A DNA stretch of 64,000 bases from Idiomarina abyssalis (GTDB taxonomy: Bacteria; Pseudomonadota; Gammaproteobacteria; Enterobacterales; Alteromonadaceae), in the NCBI RefSeq assembly GCF_900116625.1, contig NZ_FPBE01000001.1, forward strand, positions 620,001-684,000. The letters run 5' to 3'. This document shows positions 16,208 through 29,111 of this stretch, in pieces. How positions within the stretch are numbered: the first letter of the stretch is position 1; the number at the start of each line of letters is the position of its first letter. The position numbers and the translations under genes are program-made. The notes under the pieces were generated by a model that was given only the letters and a program-made list of their open reading frames with translations, ran no database searches and had not been told where the DNA came from.

Positions 16208-16381
16208 GGAAAAATTTGAACAAAGTGTCCGTTTGGGCGTTTATTAGACAAACTGAACGTTTTTCGCTAGAAATTACCCTTTAATTTCCTACCCAAGGCC
16301 CCCATTAATGCTGTAGTATTTAGGAAACTTTTTAAATAAAAAACCGTCTTAACAGACAGTAAGTTCAACACGGAGAAATCT

Positions 16382-17050
16382 ATGAACAATCGCAGTCAGA
16401 CTTATGTCGGTCAGAACGAATCGACGCTGGCCGTTAATAAGGTACTACGCAACACTTATACATTATTGGCAATGACACTGGCTTTCAGTGCTGTTGTTGC
16501 AACTATCAGCACTATGATGAACTTACCTTATCCGGGCCTCATCATTACTTTAGTTGCCTACTTTGGTTTGCTTTTTGGTATTCACAAGACCAAAGATAGC
16601 GGCATGGGTATTGTATTAACCTTCGCTCTAACTGGCTTTTTAGGTTATACCCTCGGTCCTATCCTCAATATGGCACTATCAATGCCTGGAGGCGGCGAAA
16701 TGGTTGCTACTGCCCTCGGCGGCACAGCCCTGACGTTCTTTGCAACTTCAGCCTATGTCTTAACCACTAAAAAGGACATGTCTAAATTAGGTGGCCTGGT
16801 TACTGCCGGTATTATCATGGTCTTTGTAGCGATAATAGCTAACCTGTTCTTCCAGTTGCCAGCATTACAGCTTGCAATCTCTGCTATCATGATTCCATTA
16901 ATGGCTATGTTGATTATGTGGCAGACCAGCGACATCATTAACGGTGGCGAGCGCAACTACATCCTCGCAACAGTGACTTTGTATGTCTCAATTTATAACT
17001 TATTCCTTAGCATGCTACAGCTGCTAATGGCGTTTGGCGGCGACGAATAA
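16382..17050 (+). CDS. yccA: Bax inhibitor-1/YccA family inner-membrane protein
   Basis: 222 residues with seven hydrophobic helices. The N-terminus has VNKVLRNTYTLLAMTLAFSA, and the C-terminal segment is typical of the BI-1/YccA family (LYVSIYNLFLSMLQLL). In E. coli, YccA is a substrate and modulator of the FtsH protease; homologues are proposed calcium-leak channels. AACACGGAGAAATCT provides a ribosome site. The gene is followed by its own terminator. The yccA-tus-adjacent layout is also common in enterics, where yccA and tusE (yccK) are neighbours. Confidence 0.93.
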   Translation: MNNRSQTYVGQNESTLAVNKVLRNTYTLLAMTLAFSAVVATISTMMNLPYPGLIITLVAYFGLLFGIHKTKDSGMGIVLTFALTGFLGYTLGPILNMALSMPGGGEMVATALGGTALTFFATSAYVLTTKKDMSKLGGLVTAGIIMVFVAIIANLFFQLPALQLAISAIMIPLMAMLIMWQTSDIINGGERNYILATVTLYVSIYNLFLSMLQLLMAFGGDE

Positions 17051-17075
17051 AAGCGACTGCCTACAGGGTTACAAT

Positions 17076-17105
17076 AAACGCCCCGCCATGCGGGGCGTTT
17101 TTGTT
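17076..17105 (+). terminator. Intrinsic terminator after yccA
   Basis: The 10-bp stem AAACGCCCCG (17076-17085) pairs with CGGGGCGTTT (17091-17100), followed by a T-rich tail. It separates yccA from tusD. Confidence 0.92.
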
Positions 17106-17119
17106 TAAAGTGAGTATTT

Positions 17120-17464
17120 ATGGCCAAAATAACGCTCATAGTTCAAAACAGTGCTGAAGAACAGCTAAAGTCTCAGGAAGCTTTATCCTTTGCTCTCGCT
17201 GCAATTAACGGCGGCCATGAGATTGCTTGTATCTTTTTCTACCGGGAAGCCGTGAATCATGCACTACTGACAACACCGGTTGAAAATAAAGCTTTAATAA
17301 ATCAATGGGAAGCAATGAGCCGTCAGCATAATGTCCCCTTAGTGGTGTGTCACACGGTAGCAGAGCGTAAAGGAATTGAAGAGTTCCACCCAAGTTTTCA
17401 AGCTTCGGGCTTGACCGCTCTGGCAACAGCTATTGCCAACAGTGACCGGACTTTACAATTTTAA
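17120..17464 (+). CDS. tusD: Sulfurtransferase subunit TusD
   Basis: 114 residues, DsrE-like fold. The active Cys lies in VPLVVCHTVAERKG, matching the TusD persulfide cysteine. In the TusBCD complex it takes sulfur from TusA and passes it to TusE, then MnmA, for 2-thiouridine at the wobble position of Glu, Gln and Lys tRNAs. The tusDCB-tusE order is complete here. Confidence 0.93.
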   Translation: MAKITLIVQNSAEEQLKSQEALSFALAAINGGHEIACIFFYREAVNHALLTTPVENKALINQWEAMSRQHNVPLVVCHTVAERKGIEEFHPSFQASGLTALATAIANSDRTLQF

Positions 17465-17469
17465 CCATT

Positions 17470-17787
17470 ATGAAAAAAATCGCTATTTTACAATGCAGTT
17501 CAGACACTAACGCAGCAACAGAGGCCTTAGATGTCGCTTTATCGCTGGCAAGCTTTGATCACCCTGTTCAGCTCATACTGGCAGGCGAAGCAGTTAACTG
17601 CCTACTCAATAGCCCTTCAAAGCGTTACGGCATGCTGGAGCTACTCGATGCAGAACCTATCGCTATAAGCTCAGAGTCTACAATTAACATAGACGCTCTG
17701 CCGGATTCGTTAGACACAGTAATTATTTCTGCAAATGAACTAAAGCAGCACCTGGATCAATTTGACGAGGTTCTACACTTCTCATGA
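17470..17787 (+). CDS. tusC: Sulfur relay protein TusC
   Basis: 105 residues with the DsrE/F fold (MKKIAILQCSSDTNAATEALDVALSLASFD, then VQLILAGEAVNCLL). It is a structural partner of TusB and TusD in the sulfur relay. It starts 5 bp after tusD and overlaps tusB by 4 bases. Confidence 0.9.
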   Translation: MKKIAILQCSSDTNAATEALDVALSLASFDHPVQLILAGEAVNCLLNSPSKRYGMLELLDAEPIAISSESTINIDALPDSLDTVIISANELKQHLDQFDEVLHFS

Positions 17788-18053
17788 CATCTACCCTGCA
17801 CTGGTTAAGAAATACGGCACTAACTCAATGGTTAGCACAGTACAGTCATTTACTCGGCAATAGGGACGCTCTGCTTATTTCCGGGGAACAACTGGGTCAG
17901 TTACCTGATAAACAGCCTGTAAAGCAGTCAATATATGCCAGAAAAAATGACGCTGAGTGTTTAGGAAATACCTTACCAACTTATGTCATGTTAAAATCTG
18001 ACGAAGAGTGGGTTGAACTGGTTCTCAGTTTTCAGCAGCAAATTACCTGGTAG
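17784..18053 (+). CDS. tusB: Sulfur relay protein TusB
   Basis: 89 residues. TusB is the least conserved subunit, so the call leans on size, position between tusC and tusE, and the DsrH-like segment [18 protein letters not shown]. It overlaps tusC by 4 bases (ATGA). Confidence 0.83.
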   Translation: MTSTLHWLRNTALTQWLAQYSHLLGNRDALLISGEQLGQLPDKQPVKQSIYARKNDAECLGNTLPTYVMLKSDEEWVELVLSFQQQITW

Positions 18054-18058
18054 TCCGC

Positions 18059-18388
18059 ATGATTGAATTTAACGGTAAAACATACGAAACCGACAAGCAC
18101 GAGTATTTAGCCAATATTGATGACTGGAATGAAGAGCTGGCCCTGCATATTGCGGAGCTTGAAAACATTGATATGACACCGGCACACTGGGAAGTTGTCA
18201 ATTTTGTACAAGACTTTTACCGAGAATTCGATACCAGTCCGGCTATGCGTGTTTTGGTGAAAGCCATGAAAAAGCAGCTGGGAGAAGATAAAGGCAACAG
18301 TCGTTACCTTTACAAATTGTTCCCGAAAGGCCCGGCTAAGCAGGCCACACGAATTGCGGGCCTGCCGAAACCGGCTAAATGCATTTAG
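18059..18388 (+). CDS. tusE: Sulfurtransferase TusE (DsrC family)
   Basis: 109 residues. The C-terminal arm [19 protein letters not shown] holds the invariant penultimate Cys that accepts sulfur from TusD and delivers it to MnmA. Only this conserved Cys is present in the arm, as in TusE and unlike dissimilatory DsrC with two. It is last in the tusDCBE operon and convergent with serS, whose stop is 8 bp away. Confidence 0.94.
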   Translation: MIEFNGKTYETDKHEYLANIDDWNEELALHIAELENIDMTPAHWEVVNFVQDFYREFDTSPAMRVLVKAMKKQLGEDKGNSRYLYKLFPKGPAKQATRIAGLPKPAKCI

Positions 18389-18396
18389 GGTTAACC

Positions 18397-20078
<1,682 letters not shown>

Positions 20079-20086
<8 letters not shown>

Positions 20087-21419
20087 CGGGCTCCCTTTTC
20101 CAGTCTGACTTAGCATCCATATCTTGTAGCCAGCGCAGCTTTTCCTGCAACTTAATTTCTAAGCCGCGCGGCTCGGGCTGATAAAATTGCGTTTCAGCCA
20201 GTTCTGACGGTAAATAACGTTCACCGGGCACATAAGCATTTGGGTAGTTGTGCGCATATTGGTAATCAGCACCGTAGCCCTGCTCTTTATGCACTTTGGT
20301 GGGTGCATTGCGTAGGTGTTCCGGTACCGGCGCGTCGCTGTGCTCTTTTGCCGCCCTGAGTGCCCCTTTAAAAGCATTGTACACCGCATTACTCTTAGCG
20401 GCACAAGCACAATAAATAACGGCCTGAGCTATGGCTCTTTCGCCCTCTGCCGGCCCTACTCTGTGATACGTATCCCAGGCGTTTAACGCTAACTGCAGGG
20501 CTCTTGGGTCAGCATTACCAATATCTTCAGAGGCAATAGCCAATAACCTACGTGCTATAACCAGAGCGTCACCGCCGCCTGTTAATAAGCGCGCGTACCA
20601 ATATAAGGCACCGTCTGGTGAAGAGCCTCGTACCGATTTATGAAACGCCGATAGAATATCGTAATAATGGTCACCCTGATGATCGAATGCGGTTGCCTTT
20701 TCGCCAATAGCGGCGGTAATTAGCTCAGGCGTAATAGGCTGGCTGCTGCTTTCAACAAAGTCGGCCACTACTTCAAGGTAATTCAGCAACCGTCGAGCGT
20801 CGCCACCGGCTAAGTCCAGCAGCTTTGCCCGGGCTTCACCTTCTAACCTTAATCCCCGCTGACCCAGGCCCCGCTCTGTATCTTTCAGCGCTCTGTTTAA
20901 GGCTAGCTCAAGGTCTGCTTTTGAAAGCCCCTGCAAGCGATAAACCCGTGCACGCGATAACAACGCATTGTTTAATTCAAAGCCGGGGTTCTCTGTCGTC
21001 GCGCCAACAAATACAATAGTACCGTCTTCAATATGCGGTAAAAATGCGTCCTGCTGGCTTTTATTAAAACGGTGCACCTCGTCGACAAACAAAATAGTTC
21101 GGCGCCCCTGCTGTTGGGCAACCTGCTTTGCTTCTTCAATGGCTTGTCTTATGTCTTTTACACCGGAGGTAACCGCACTGATACGACTGACAGTAGCATT
21201 GGCGGTAGTGGCGATGAGCTCAGCTAAGGTGGTTTTACCGGTACCCGGAGGCCCCCAGAGAATCATTGAATGCAAATGACCTTGTTCAACCGCCACTCGC
21301 AGCGGCTTTCCGGGGGCTAATAAATGCTGTTGCCCGACATACTCCTCAATAGTTTGCGGACGCATGCGCGCCGCAAGAGGTTTGAAATCAGGCTGAAAGT
21401 CTAAATCAAGGCTGGCCAC
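20079..21419 (-). CDS. rarA: Replication-associated recombination protein A
   Basis: 446 residues. The AAA+ module has Walker [16 protein letters not shown] near residue 58, Walker [18 protein letters not shown] and sensor [21 protein letters not shown]. The C-terminal MgsA/WRNIP1 tetramerisation region ([22 protein letters not shown]) follows. It acts at stalled replication forks. The lolA-rarA order is the usual gammaproteobacterial one. Confidence 0.96.
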
Positions 21420-21424
21420 AACAG

Positions 21425-22027
21425 TTAACTTTGGTCGTCAACATCAACGCCGTCAGGCACGTCAAAAACGAATTGCTCATCATCAATACTTTCGTTTAAA
21501 ACAACGTCACTTAACATCAGCTCGGTGCGTTCACCTTGTGCCTGAACCATCGTTATCTCTTTTAACTTTTCATCGGAGAAAAGAAGCTCAAGCTTCCGAC
21601 CATTGGTTTCATGCTCAACGAAATAACGTCCTGCTTCTGAACTCACGCTATAGTTTTCCCATTGCTTGCCATTGCTGTCCAGCACCAACAATAACGGACT
21701 GTCATCCACCATGTCCTGCTGTGCATAGACAGTGACTTGCTCGACAAATGGGTTGTAGTACCAAACCTTAGTACCATTAGCGATCATTACACTCTCATCC
21801 GGCTCTTTAGTATGCCAGTAAAGGCTTGCCGGACGCTTTAGCTTTAATGTGCCACTAAGGTTTTGCAATACACTGCCCTGCTCGTCTCTCACCTTTTGCT
21901 GAAAGTCGGCAGATAGGCTTTGCGTTTGTTTCAGGAGTTTCTGTAACTCATGCTTATCTGACTCAGACTCTGAAGCAAATGCGCTAAAAGAAACGGCCAT
22001 AATCATGGTAAATACAACTGCTTTCAT
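21425..22027 (-). CDS. lolA: Outer-membrane lipoprotein carrier protein LolA
   Basis: 200 residues from the ATG at 22027; the in-frame extension to 22087 lies inside ftsK and would precede the signal peptide. A signal peptide ([18 protein letters not shown]) precedes the LolA domain ([44 protein letters not shown]). It ferries lipoproteins across the periplasm from LolCDE to LolB. It lies directly downstream of ftsK. Confidence 0.95.
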   Translation of the reverse strand: MKAVVFTMIMAVSFSAFASESESDKHELQKLLKQTQSLSADFQQKVRDEQGSVLQNLSGTLKLKRPASLYWHTKEPDESVMIANGTKVWYYNPFVEQVTVYAQQDMVDDSPLLLVLDSNGKQWENYSVSSEAGRYFVEHETNGRKLELLFSDEKLKEITMVQAQGERTELMLSDVVLNESIDDEQFVFDVPDGVDVDDQS

Positions 22028-22031
22028 GAAT

Positions 22032-24416
22032 TTAATCCCTTGGAGCTCTTGGGGCCAACACTTCGCGCTGGCCATTGTTACCGGCACTGGTTACGACACC
22101 GGACATTTCCATTTGTTCGACAATGCGTGCAGCGCGATTATAACCAATACGGAATTTCCGCTGTACACTGGACACAGATACTCGTTGAGTTTCGGTCACG
22201 AAAGCAACAGCTTCGTCATAAAGCGGATCGGACTCTGCGTCATCCATTTCTTGTTGCTCACCCGGCAGTAAACCCTCTTCACCCTGGTCGCCGGACAGTA
22301 TTTCTTCCAAATAATTTGGTCGACCGCGTTTCTTCCAGTCTTTAACCACGGCATGCACTTCGTGATCATCAACAAAGGCTCCGTGAACACGCACCGGAGA
22401 ACCACTTCCCGGCGGTAAATAGAGCATGTCACCCTGACCTAAAAGCTGATCGGCCCCCGGTTGGTCGAGGATAGTACGGGAATCCACTTTGGAGGACACC
22501 TGAAACGCAATACGGGTTGGGATGTTAGCTTTTATCAAACCAGTAATAACATCCACTGACGGGCGCTGTGTTGCCAAAATAAGATGGATACCAGCGGCTC
22601 GGGCCTTTTGAGCTATGCGAGCAATGAGCTCTTCTACTTTTTTGCCAACAATCATCATCATGTCGGCGAATTCATCAATGACAACAACTATGTTCGGCAA
22701 CTTCTCTAACACCGGTGGCAACTCATCCATAGAGTCACCCGGTTTCCAGATAGGATCCCGCAGCGGTTCGCCGGCTTTTTCTGCCGCTTTAACTTTGGCG
22801 TTATAGCCTTTTAAGTTACGCACACCTAATGCTGACATTAACTTATAACGACGCTCCATTTCGCCGACACACCAGCGTAAAGAGTTTGCCGCATCTTTCA
22901 TGTCAGTCACAACTTCTGTCAGCAAGTGTGGAATACCCTCGTAGACAGACAACTCGAGCATTTTCGGGTCAATCATAATGAGTCGGACATCTTCCGGTGT
23001 GCTCTTATAAAGCAAGCTCAGAATCATCACGTTGACACCAACGGACTTACCTGAACCTGTCGTACCTGCGACCAGGAGGTGCGGCATTTTAGCTAAGTCC
23101 ACAACCACAGGCTTACCCGCAATGTCTTTACCTAAAATCATTGTCAGTGGCGAGTCGCTGTTCGTGAATTGATCGCTGTTGATCACCTCACTCAGCTGTA
23201 CAATTTCACGATGCTTATTCGGAAGCTCCAGCCCCACATAAGACTTGCCGGGTATCACCTCGACTACCCGCACCGCAACAGCGGACAACGTACGAGCAAT
23301 ATCTTTTGCTAAATTCGATATTTTCGAAACCTTAACCCCCGGCGCTAAGTCAAGCTCAAACCGGGTGATAACAGGTCCCGGCTGAACGTGGGCTACACGA
23401 ACATCAACGCCAAACTCTTTTAAGACGGTTTCAACCGTACGTGACACTTGATCAAGTTCTTCCTGGGTAATGGGGTTGTCTTTTTTGTTTGGCCGGTCCA
23501 GAAGCTCTATCGACGGTAAAGGAGGAAGCAATTCGCCTTCGTCTGTACCATCGCTTTCCGGCTCTTTTGTTTTTGGTGTTGCCGGTTCGCTACTGTTTGT
23601 TTTTTTCTTCGCAGCTTGTTTGCTGAACCGTGGTGCACCACTCTCATCATGCTCATCATGCTCATCATCGACAGAGTTTATCGACGGCAGGCTCAATACC
23701 GGCTCTTGTTTATCCGCGCCAAATAAGTCGCTGGTTAAGCTCGAAGCGCTTTTTTCTTCCAGCGCTTGCTCTCGCTTTTCATTGTAGGTTTCGTCATTTT
23801 CACTATCTGATGCTTCTGTGCTACCTCGGCTATTCCATAGAACTTTTGCCTTTTCTATCAGCCATAAAACACCGTCAATAACCCACTCACCTAATTTGTC
23901 TGCAACCTGCAACCAGCTTATTCCGGTAACTAAGGTTACTCCGGTAAAAAAGAAAGTCAGTAGCAGTAAGGTGGTACCCACAAAATTCAAATACGGCAAT
24001 AATGAAGCGGCGATAACGTCGCCAATGACGCCACCGGCTGAAAAGTAATAAATATCATCGAAGTTAATGGAAGACAGCGCAGAAGCGCCAATCAGCGCGA
24101 GCATTGCGCCAATCATACGTAAACTGACTGCCAGGTAATCCATTTCCAGCAGTTGGTAGGTTTTTCGGAATAATAAGTAGCCTACACCGACAAAGCCAAA
24201 AGGAATAAGATAGGCCACAAAGCCAAAAGCAAATAGAAGGACATCGGCCACCCACGCGCCTACGGCTCCACCCGCATTATGTATGCTTCCTTCATAACCT
24301 GTTTGTGACCAACTGGGATCAGCCGGGTTAAAGCTCACCAATGACAAAAAAATGAAAATGGCTAGCGCACCACTTATTAGCAACCCTGCTTCTAAAACTC
24401 TTTGTACACCTGTCAT
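22032..24416 (-). CDS. ftsK: DNA translocase FtsK
   Basis: 794 residues, shorter than E. coli FtsK (1329) because the Pro/Gln-rich linker is reduced. Four to five N-terminal membrane helices lie in residues 10-170. A charged linker extends to about 300. The motor has Walker A GTTGSGKS near 452 and Walker [13 protein letters not shown] near 582. The winged gamma domain ([20 protein letters not shown], then [16 protein letters not shown]) reads KOPS sites and activates XerCD at dif. It is located at the division septum and sits between lrp and lolA. Confidence 0.97.
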   Translation of the reverse strand: MTGVQRVLEAGLLISGALAIFIFLSLVSFNPADPSWSQTGYEGSIHNAGGAVGAWVADVLLFAFGFVAYLIPFGFVGVGYLLFRKTYQLLEMDYLAVSLRMIGAMLALIGASALSSINFDDIYYFSAGGVIGDVIAASLLPYLNFVGTTLLLLTFFFTGVTLVTGISWLQVADKLGEWVIDGVLWLIEKAKVLWNSRGSTEASDSENDETYNEKREQALEEKSASSLTSDLFGADKQEPVLSLPSINSVDDEHDEHDESGAPRFSKQAAKKKTNSSEPATPKTKEPESDGTDEGELLPPLPSIELLDRPNKKDNPITQEELDQVSRTVETVLKEFGVDVRVAHVQPGPVITRFELDLAPGVKVSKISNLAKDIARTLSAVAVRVVEVIPGKSYVGLELPNKHREIVQLSEVINSDQFTNSDSPLTMILGKDIAGKPVVVDLAKMPHLLVAGTTGSGKSVGVNVMILSLLYKSTPEDVRLIMIDPKMLELSVYEGIPHLLTEVVTDMKDAANSLRWCVGEMERRYKLMSALGVRNLKGYNAKVKAAEKAGEPLRDPIWKPGDSMDELPPVLEKLPNIVVVIDEFADMMMIVGKKVEELIARIAQKARAAGIHLILATQRPSVDVITGLIKANIPTRIAFQVSSKVDSRTILDQPGADQLLGQGDMLYLPPGSGSPVRVHGAFVDDHEVHAVVKDWKKRGRPNYLEEILSGDQGEEGLLPGEQQEMDDAESDPLYDEAVAFVTETQRVSVSSVQRKFRIGYNRAARIVEQMEMSGVVTSAGNNGQREVLAPRAPRD

Positions 24417-24498
24417 TATCTTATTGCAGCGCCTTCGTTAATATTATTATTGGTATTCATTAGTATCCGCATGATTGTAGCGGATGTCAGCCCTAATG

Positions 24499-24993
24499 TT
24501 ACCCCTTTACTAATACTTTATTTTCCTGTTTTACCTCTTCCATGACCACATAAGTTCGTGACTCATCAACCCCGGGCATCATTAACAAAGTTTCACCCAG
24601 TAATTTACGATATGCACGCATATCGGGAACTCGCGCCTTTATCAGAAAATCGAAATCACCCGCCACTAAATGGCACTCTAGAATTTCATCCGTTTTTCGT
24701 GCTGCCTCACTAAACTCCGCAAAAGCGTCTGCGGAAGTTCGCGTCAACGTTATTTCAACGAAAACCATCAGGTTAGCACCTAATTTAGCAGGATTAATTT
24801 TAGCATGGTAACTTTCTATAACCTGTTCTCGCTCCAGCTTGCGGACACGCTCCAGGCAGGCTGTCTGACTAAGGCCTACACGCCTTGCCAGCTCCACGTT
24901 TGACATGCGTCCATCGTCTTGCAATAGACGAAGGATCTTCCTGTCAGTTTTATCAATAGTGACTTCTACGGGCTGCTCGGCATTAAACATCAT
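24499..24993 (-). CDS. lrp: Leucine-responsive regulatory protein Lrp
   Basis: 164 residues, the size of E. coli Lrp. The N-terminal helix-turn-helix (TDRKILRLLQDDGRMSNVELARRVGLSQTACLERVRKLE) is near-identical to the enteric protein, followed by a RAM effector domain (GDFDFLIKARVPDMRAYRKLL). It is a global regulator of amino-acid metabolism. It is divergent from ald, and an inverted repeat in the gap suggests it controls ald, itself or both. Confidence 0.95.
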   Translation of the reverse strand: MMFNAEQPVEVTIDKTDRKILRLLQDDGRMSNVELARRVGLSQTACLERVRKLEREQVIESYHAKINPAKLGANLMVFVEITLTRTSADAFAEFSEAARKTDEILECHLVAGDFDFLIKARVPDMRAYRKLLGETLLMMPGVDESRTYVVMEEVKQENKVLVKG

Positions 24994-25018
24994 AATTCTC
25001 TAAATAATTAACTTTAAA

Positions 25019-25066
25019 TAGTGTATCACACCAAAAAATAACTTAAAAAAAGTAAGTAATACACTA
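25019..25066. repeat. Inverted repeat in the lrp/ald gap, candidate Lrp site
   Basis: TAGTGTAT (25019-25026) and ATACACTA (25059-25066) form a perfect 8-bp inverted repeat with an A-rich 32-bp centre. The right arm lies just upstream of the ald -10 (TATAAT, 25078-25083), where the -35 is poor. Lrp binds A-rich DNA with flanking half-sites, so activator-type control of ald is plausible. Confidence 0.4.
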
Positions 25067-25131
25067 GGGTTTACGTCTATAATTTGCGCCAAATAATTTC
25101 CCTTAAACACGAAAATTTTAAGAGGCAGACA

Positions 25132-26259
25132 ATGCTAATTGGTGTACCAAAAGAAATTAAAAACCACGAATACCGCATCGGCTTAACACCTGCTGCTGTG
25201 CGCGAGTATGTGGAGAATGGCCACGACGTTATCGTTGAAAACAACGGTGGTGCTGCTATTGGCTTCACGAACGAACAATACATGGAAGCCGGCGCGACTA
25301 TTATTGATACACCAGAAGAGATTTTCCAGCGTGCCGACATGATTGTTAAAGTAAAAGAACCTCAGCCAAACGAATGCAAAATGCTTCGTGAAGGCCAAAT
25401 TCTTTATACTTTCCTGCATTTAGCACCGGACCCAACTCAAACGGAGTTACTGGGTAAAGCAGGTTGTACTGCTATTGCTTACGAAACGGTCACCGATAAC
25501 CGCAATGGTTTGCCTCTTTTAGCACCTATGAGTGAAGTTGCCGGTCGTATGTCAATTCAGGCAGGTGCACACTACTTAGAAAAAGCACACGGTGGCAGCG
25601 GTACCTTATTAGGTGGCGTTCCTGGCGTAGCGCCGGGCAAAGTACTGATCATCGGTGGTGGTGTTGTTGGAACTAACGCTGCAAAAATGGCTATTGGCCT
25701 GGGTGCTGAAGTCACTATTCTAGATCGCTCTCTGCCTCGCTTACGTGAACTGGATGATATTTTCGCCGGCCGTGTACAAACGGTTTACTCTACCGTTGAT
25801 GCCATCGATAAATATTCCCAGGAAGCCGATTTAGTCGTTGGCGCGGTTCTTATTCCCGGCGCTGCAGCACCTAAACTGCTTACGCGTGAAAACATCAGTA
25901 AGATGAAACCCGGTTCAGTACTGGTTGACGTAGCTATTGACCAGGGCGGTTGTTTTGAAACATCAAAAGCGACAACGCACCAGGACCCTGTTTACATCAT
26001 TGATGACGTTGTTCACTACTGCGTCGCTAATATGCCAGGTGGCGTTGCACGTACCTCTACTATCGCTCTTAACAATGCAACTTTACCTTACGGTATTGCA
26101 CTTGCGAACAAAGGCGTTAAAGCCATGTTGGAAAACGAGCACCTGTTACGCGGCCTGAATATGCACAAGGGTAAAATTACCTACAAAGCCATTCACGACG
26201 ACTTGGGTCAGCAGTTAGGTCTGGACTACCAGGACCCACGCGAAGCTCTGCAGGGTTAA
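25132..26259 (+). CDS. ald: Alanine dehydrogenase
   Basis: 375 residues from the ATG at 25132 with AAGAGG upstream; an in-frame ATG at 25084 overlaps the promoter region and is rejected. The N-terminus [20 protein letters not shown] is characteristic. The NAD-binding [20 protein letters not shown] lies near residue 170. It interconverts L-alanine and pyruvate plus ammonia with NAD. Divergence from lrp suggests amino-acid-responsive control. This suits an organism that catabolises amino acids. Confidence 0.96.
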   Translation: MLIGVPKEIKNHEYRIGLTPAAVREYVENGHDVIVENNGGAAIGFTNEQYMEAGATIIDTPEEIFQRADMIVKVKEPQPNECKMLREGQILYTFLHLAPDPTQTELLGKAGCTAIAYETVTDNRNGLPLLAPMSEVAGRMSIQAGAHYLEKAHGGSGTLLGGVPGVAPGKVLIIGGGVVGTNAAKMAIGLGAEVTILDRSLPRLRELDDIFAGRVQTVYSTVDAIDKYSQEADLVVGAVLIPGAAAPKLLTRENISKMKPGSVLVDVAIDQGGCFETSKATTHQDPVYIIDDVVHYCVANMPGGVARTSTIALNNATLPYGIALANKGVKAMLENEHLLRGLNMHKGKITYKAIHDDLGQQLGLDYQDPREALQG

Positions 26260-26278
26260 TACTGACTCTAATAGAAAC

Positions 26279-26312
26279 AAGCCCGTGAACAAAAGTTTGC
26301 GGGCTTTTTTGT
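26279..26312 (+). terminator. Intrinsic terminator after ald
   Basis: AAGCCCG pairs with CGGGCTT, extended internally by GAAC/GTTT, and is followed by TTTTTT. It separates ald from trxB. Confidence 0.9.
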
Positions 26313-26365
26313 TGCGGTTCTTGTCGGTCAAGCTTGTAAACCCTACAATCAATCCCCATAGCTAA

Positions 26366-27364
<999 letters not shown>

Positions 27365-27373
27365 TCGTCTACA

Positions 27374-28084
27374 GTGATTGTCCAGCTCGATCCGGCATCG
27401 ATCAGTTTCCCACCAACAGCGACAGCTTTGCACGAACCCAATGGGCTACTCGCTGTCGGTGGTGATTTATCGCCGGGTCGGCTAATACACGCTTATCAAC
27501 AAGGTATATTTCCCTGGTTTTCTGATAACGACCCTATTCTTTGGTGGTCTCCCAACCCCAGAGCCGTCTTTTTTCCGGACAAAATTCACATCAGCCGCTC
27601 TCTTGCCAAGGCAAACCGGAAACCAAACTGGCAAATCAGTATTAACCGTTGTTTCGTTGATGTTGTTCGTGCCTGTGCCGATCAGCGTTCAGAGAACGAA
27701 GGTACCTGGATAACCGAAGAAATGATTGAGGCTTATTGCAAACTTCACCAGTTAGGTCATGCACACTCGGTCGAGGTTTGGTTCGATAACGAACTCGCCG
27801 GCGGTTTATATGGTATTTCTGTTGGTCGTGCATTTTGTGGAGAAAGCATGTTTCATTACAAAACTGATGCCTCTAAAATTGCATTAGTGCGCTTTGCCCA
27901 GCATTTTAATAACTGTGGCGGACAACTTATCGATTGCCAGGTCGGTAACCCTCATTTATTTTCATTGGGGGCGGTTAATCTGCATCGGGAACGCTTTTTA
28001 ATGAAATTGAATATAGCTCAACAACAGTCCATGCCGGAAACTTTCTGGCAAACTCGCGAGCTTTCTAATTTCGGAGAATTGTAG
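27374..28084 (+). CDS. aat: Leucyl/phenylalanyl-tRNA--protein transferase
   Basis: 236 residues starting at GTG 27374. The family signatures are LLAVGGDLSPGRLIHAYQQGIFPWF and WWSPNPRAVF, with GRAFCGESMFH in the core. It adds Leu or Phe from aminoacyl-tRNA to proteins starting with Arg or Lys, marking them for ClpS/ClpAP. Its stop overlaps the GTG start of bpt by one base. Confidence 0.96.
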   Translation: MIVQLDPASISFPPTATALHEPNGLLAVGGDLSPGRLIHAYQQGIFPWFSDNDPILWWSPNPRAVFFPDKIHISRSLAKANRKPNWQISINRCFVDVVRACADQRSENEGTWITEEMIEAYCKLHQLGHAHSVEVWFDNELAGGLYGISVGRAFCGESMFHYKTDASKIALVRFAQHFNNCGGQLIDCQVGNPHLFSLGAVNLHRERFLMKLNIAQQQSMPETFWQTRELSNFGEL

Positions 28085-28794
28085 TGCAGTTTGGAGTGAC
28101 GAAAGAAAGCCAGTGTCACTATTTAACGGCACAAGACGAACGTCTCGTTGTCGCCCTCCCCAATGAGTTGGAACCACTTAACGCCGATCTTTACCAGCAA
28201 TTAATGCAACACGGCTTTCGAAGAAGTCACAACGACGTTTACCGCCCTCATTGTCGTTTATGCAGCGCCTGCCAGTCTCTCCGGGTAGTTGTGCCCGAGT
28301 TTCGCTTTAGTAAGAATCAAAAGCGACTGTTAAACAAAAACAGTGACTTAACTCTTAGTATTAAACAAGCACCGGAGGCTGACTATGATGAGCTATTCTC
28401 GCGCTTTATTAATGAACGTCACTCTGACGGCGAGATGTACCCGCCGGACCCTGATAAGTTTTGGAACTGGGTTTCATGTGACTGGTTAACTCCGGAGCTA
28501 TTAGAATGGCGTAATGACCATGAAGAGCTCATTATTGTGTCGGTTGTCGACAGAACCGCGGACACCATGTCAGCAGTTTATACGTTCTTTAATCCTGATC
28601 ACGACAAACGCTCACCGGGAACATACGCCGTACTGGAAATGCTCCGCTTAGCGCAGCAAAGACAGGTATCACGATTGTATCTTGGGTACCAAATTGATGA
28701 CTGCAAGAAGATGAATTATAAGACTCGATTTGCGCCATATGAACGACTGGTTGGCAATCATTGGAAAAAAGAGCTAAAATCGCACACACTTTAG
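28084..28794 (+). CDS. bpt: Aspartate/glutamate leucyltransferase (Bpt, ATE family)
   Basis: 236 residues, GTG start. The N-terminal Cys cluster is HCRLCSACQSLRVVVPEF, and the ATE C-terminal region has MYPPDPDKFWNWV and LYLGYQIDDCKKMNYKTRFAPYE. It transfers Leu to N-terminal Asp or Glu, producing the same class of N-degron as Aat. Coupling with aat, and nearby clpS-clpA, place the whole leucine N-degron pathway together. Confidence 0.95.
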   Translation: MQFGVTKESQCHYLTAQDERLVVALPNELEPLNADLYQQLMQHGFRRSHNDVYRPHCRLCSACQSLRVVVPEFRFSKNQKRLLNKNSDLTLSIKQAPEADYDELFSRFINERHSDGEMYPPDPDKFWNWVSCDWLTPELLEWRNDHEELIIVSVVDRTADTMSAVYTFFNPDHDKRSPGTYAVLEMLRLAQQRQVSRLYLGYQIDDCKKMNYKTRFAPYERLVGNHWKKELKSHTL

Positions 28795-28812
28795 GCTTCA
28801 AACAAATATTAG

Positions 28813-29040
<228 letters not shown>

Positions 29041-29056
29041 TCCGCACTGAGGATTA

Positions 29057-29089
29057 AAAAAACCGGCCTGGTTAACGGGCCGGTTTTTT
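29057..29089 (+). terminator. Intrinsic terminator between infA and clpA
   Basis: AAAAAACCGGCC (29057-29068) pairs with GGCCGGTTTTTT (29078-29089). A- and T-runs on both sides let it work in both directions, ending infA and clpA. Confidence 0.92.
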
Positions 29090-29111
29090 CATTTCTGACT
29101 GACGTCCTAAA

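Noticed and set aside
16034-16219. 61-codon plus-strand frame over tRNA-Ser
   Set aside because: It overlaps the tRNA fully and has no ribosome site; a known kind of spurious call.
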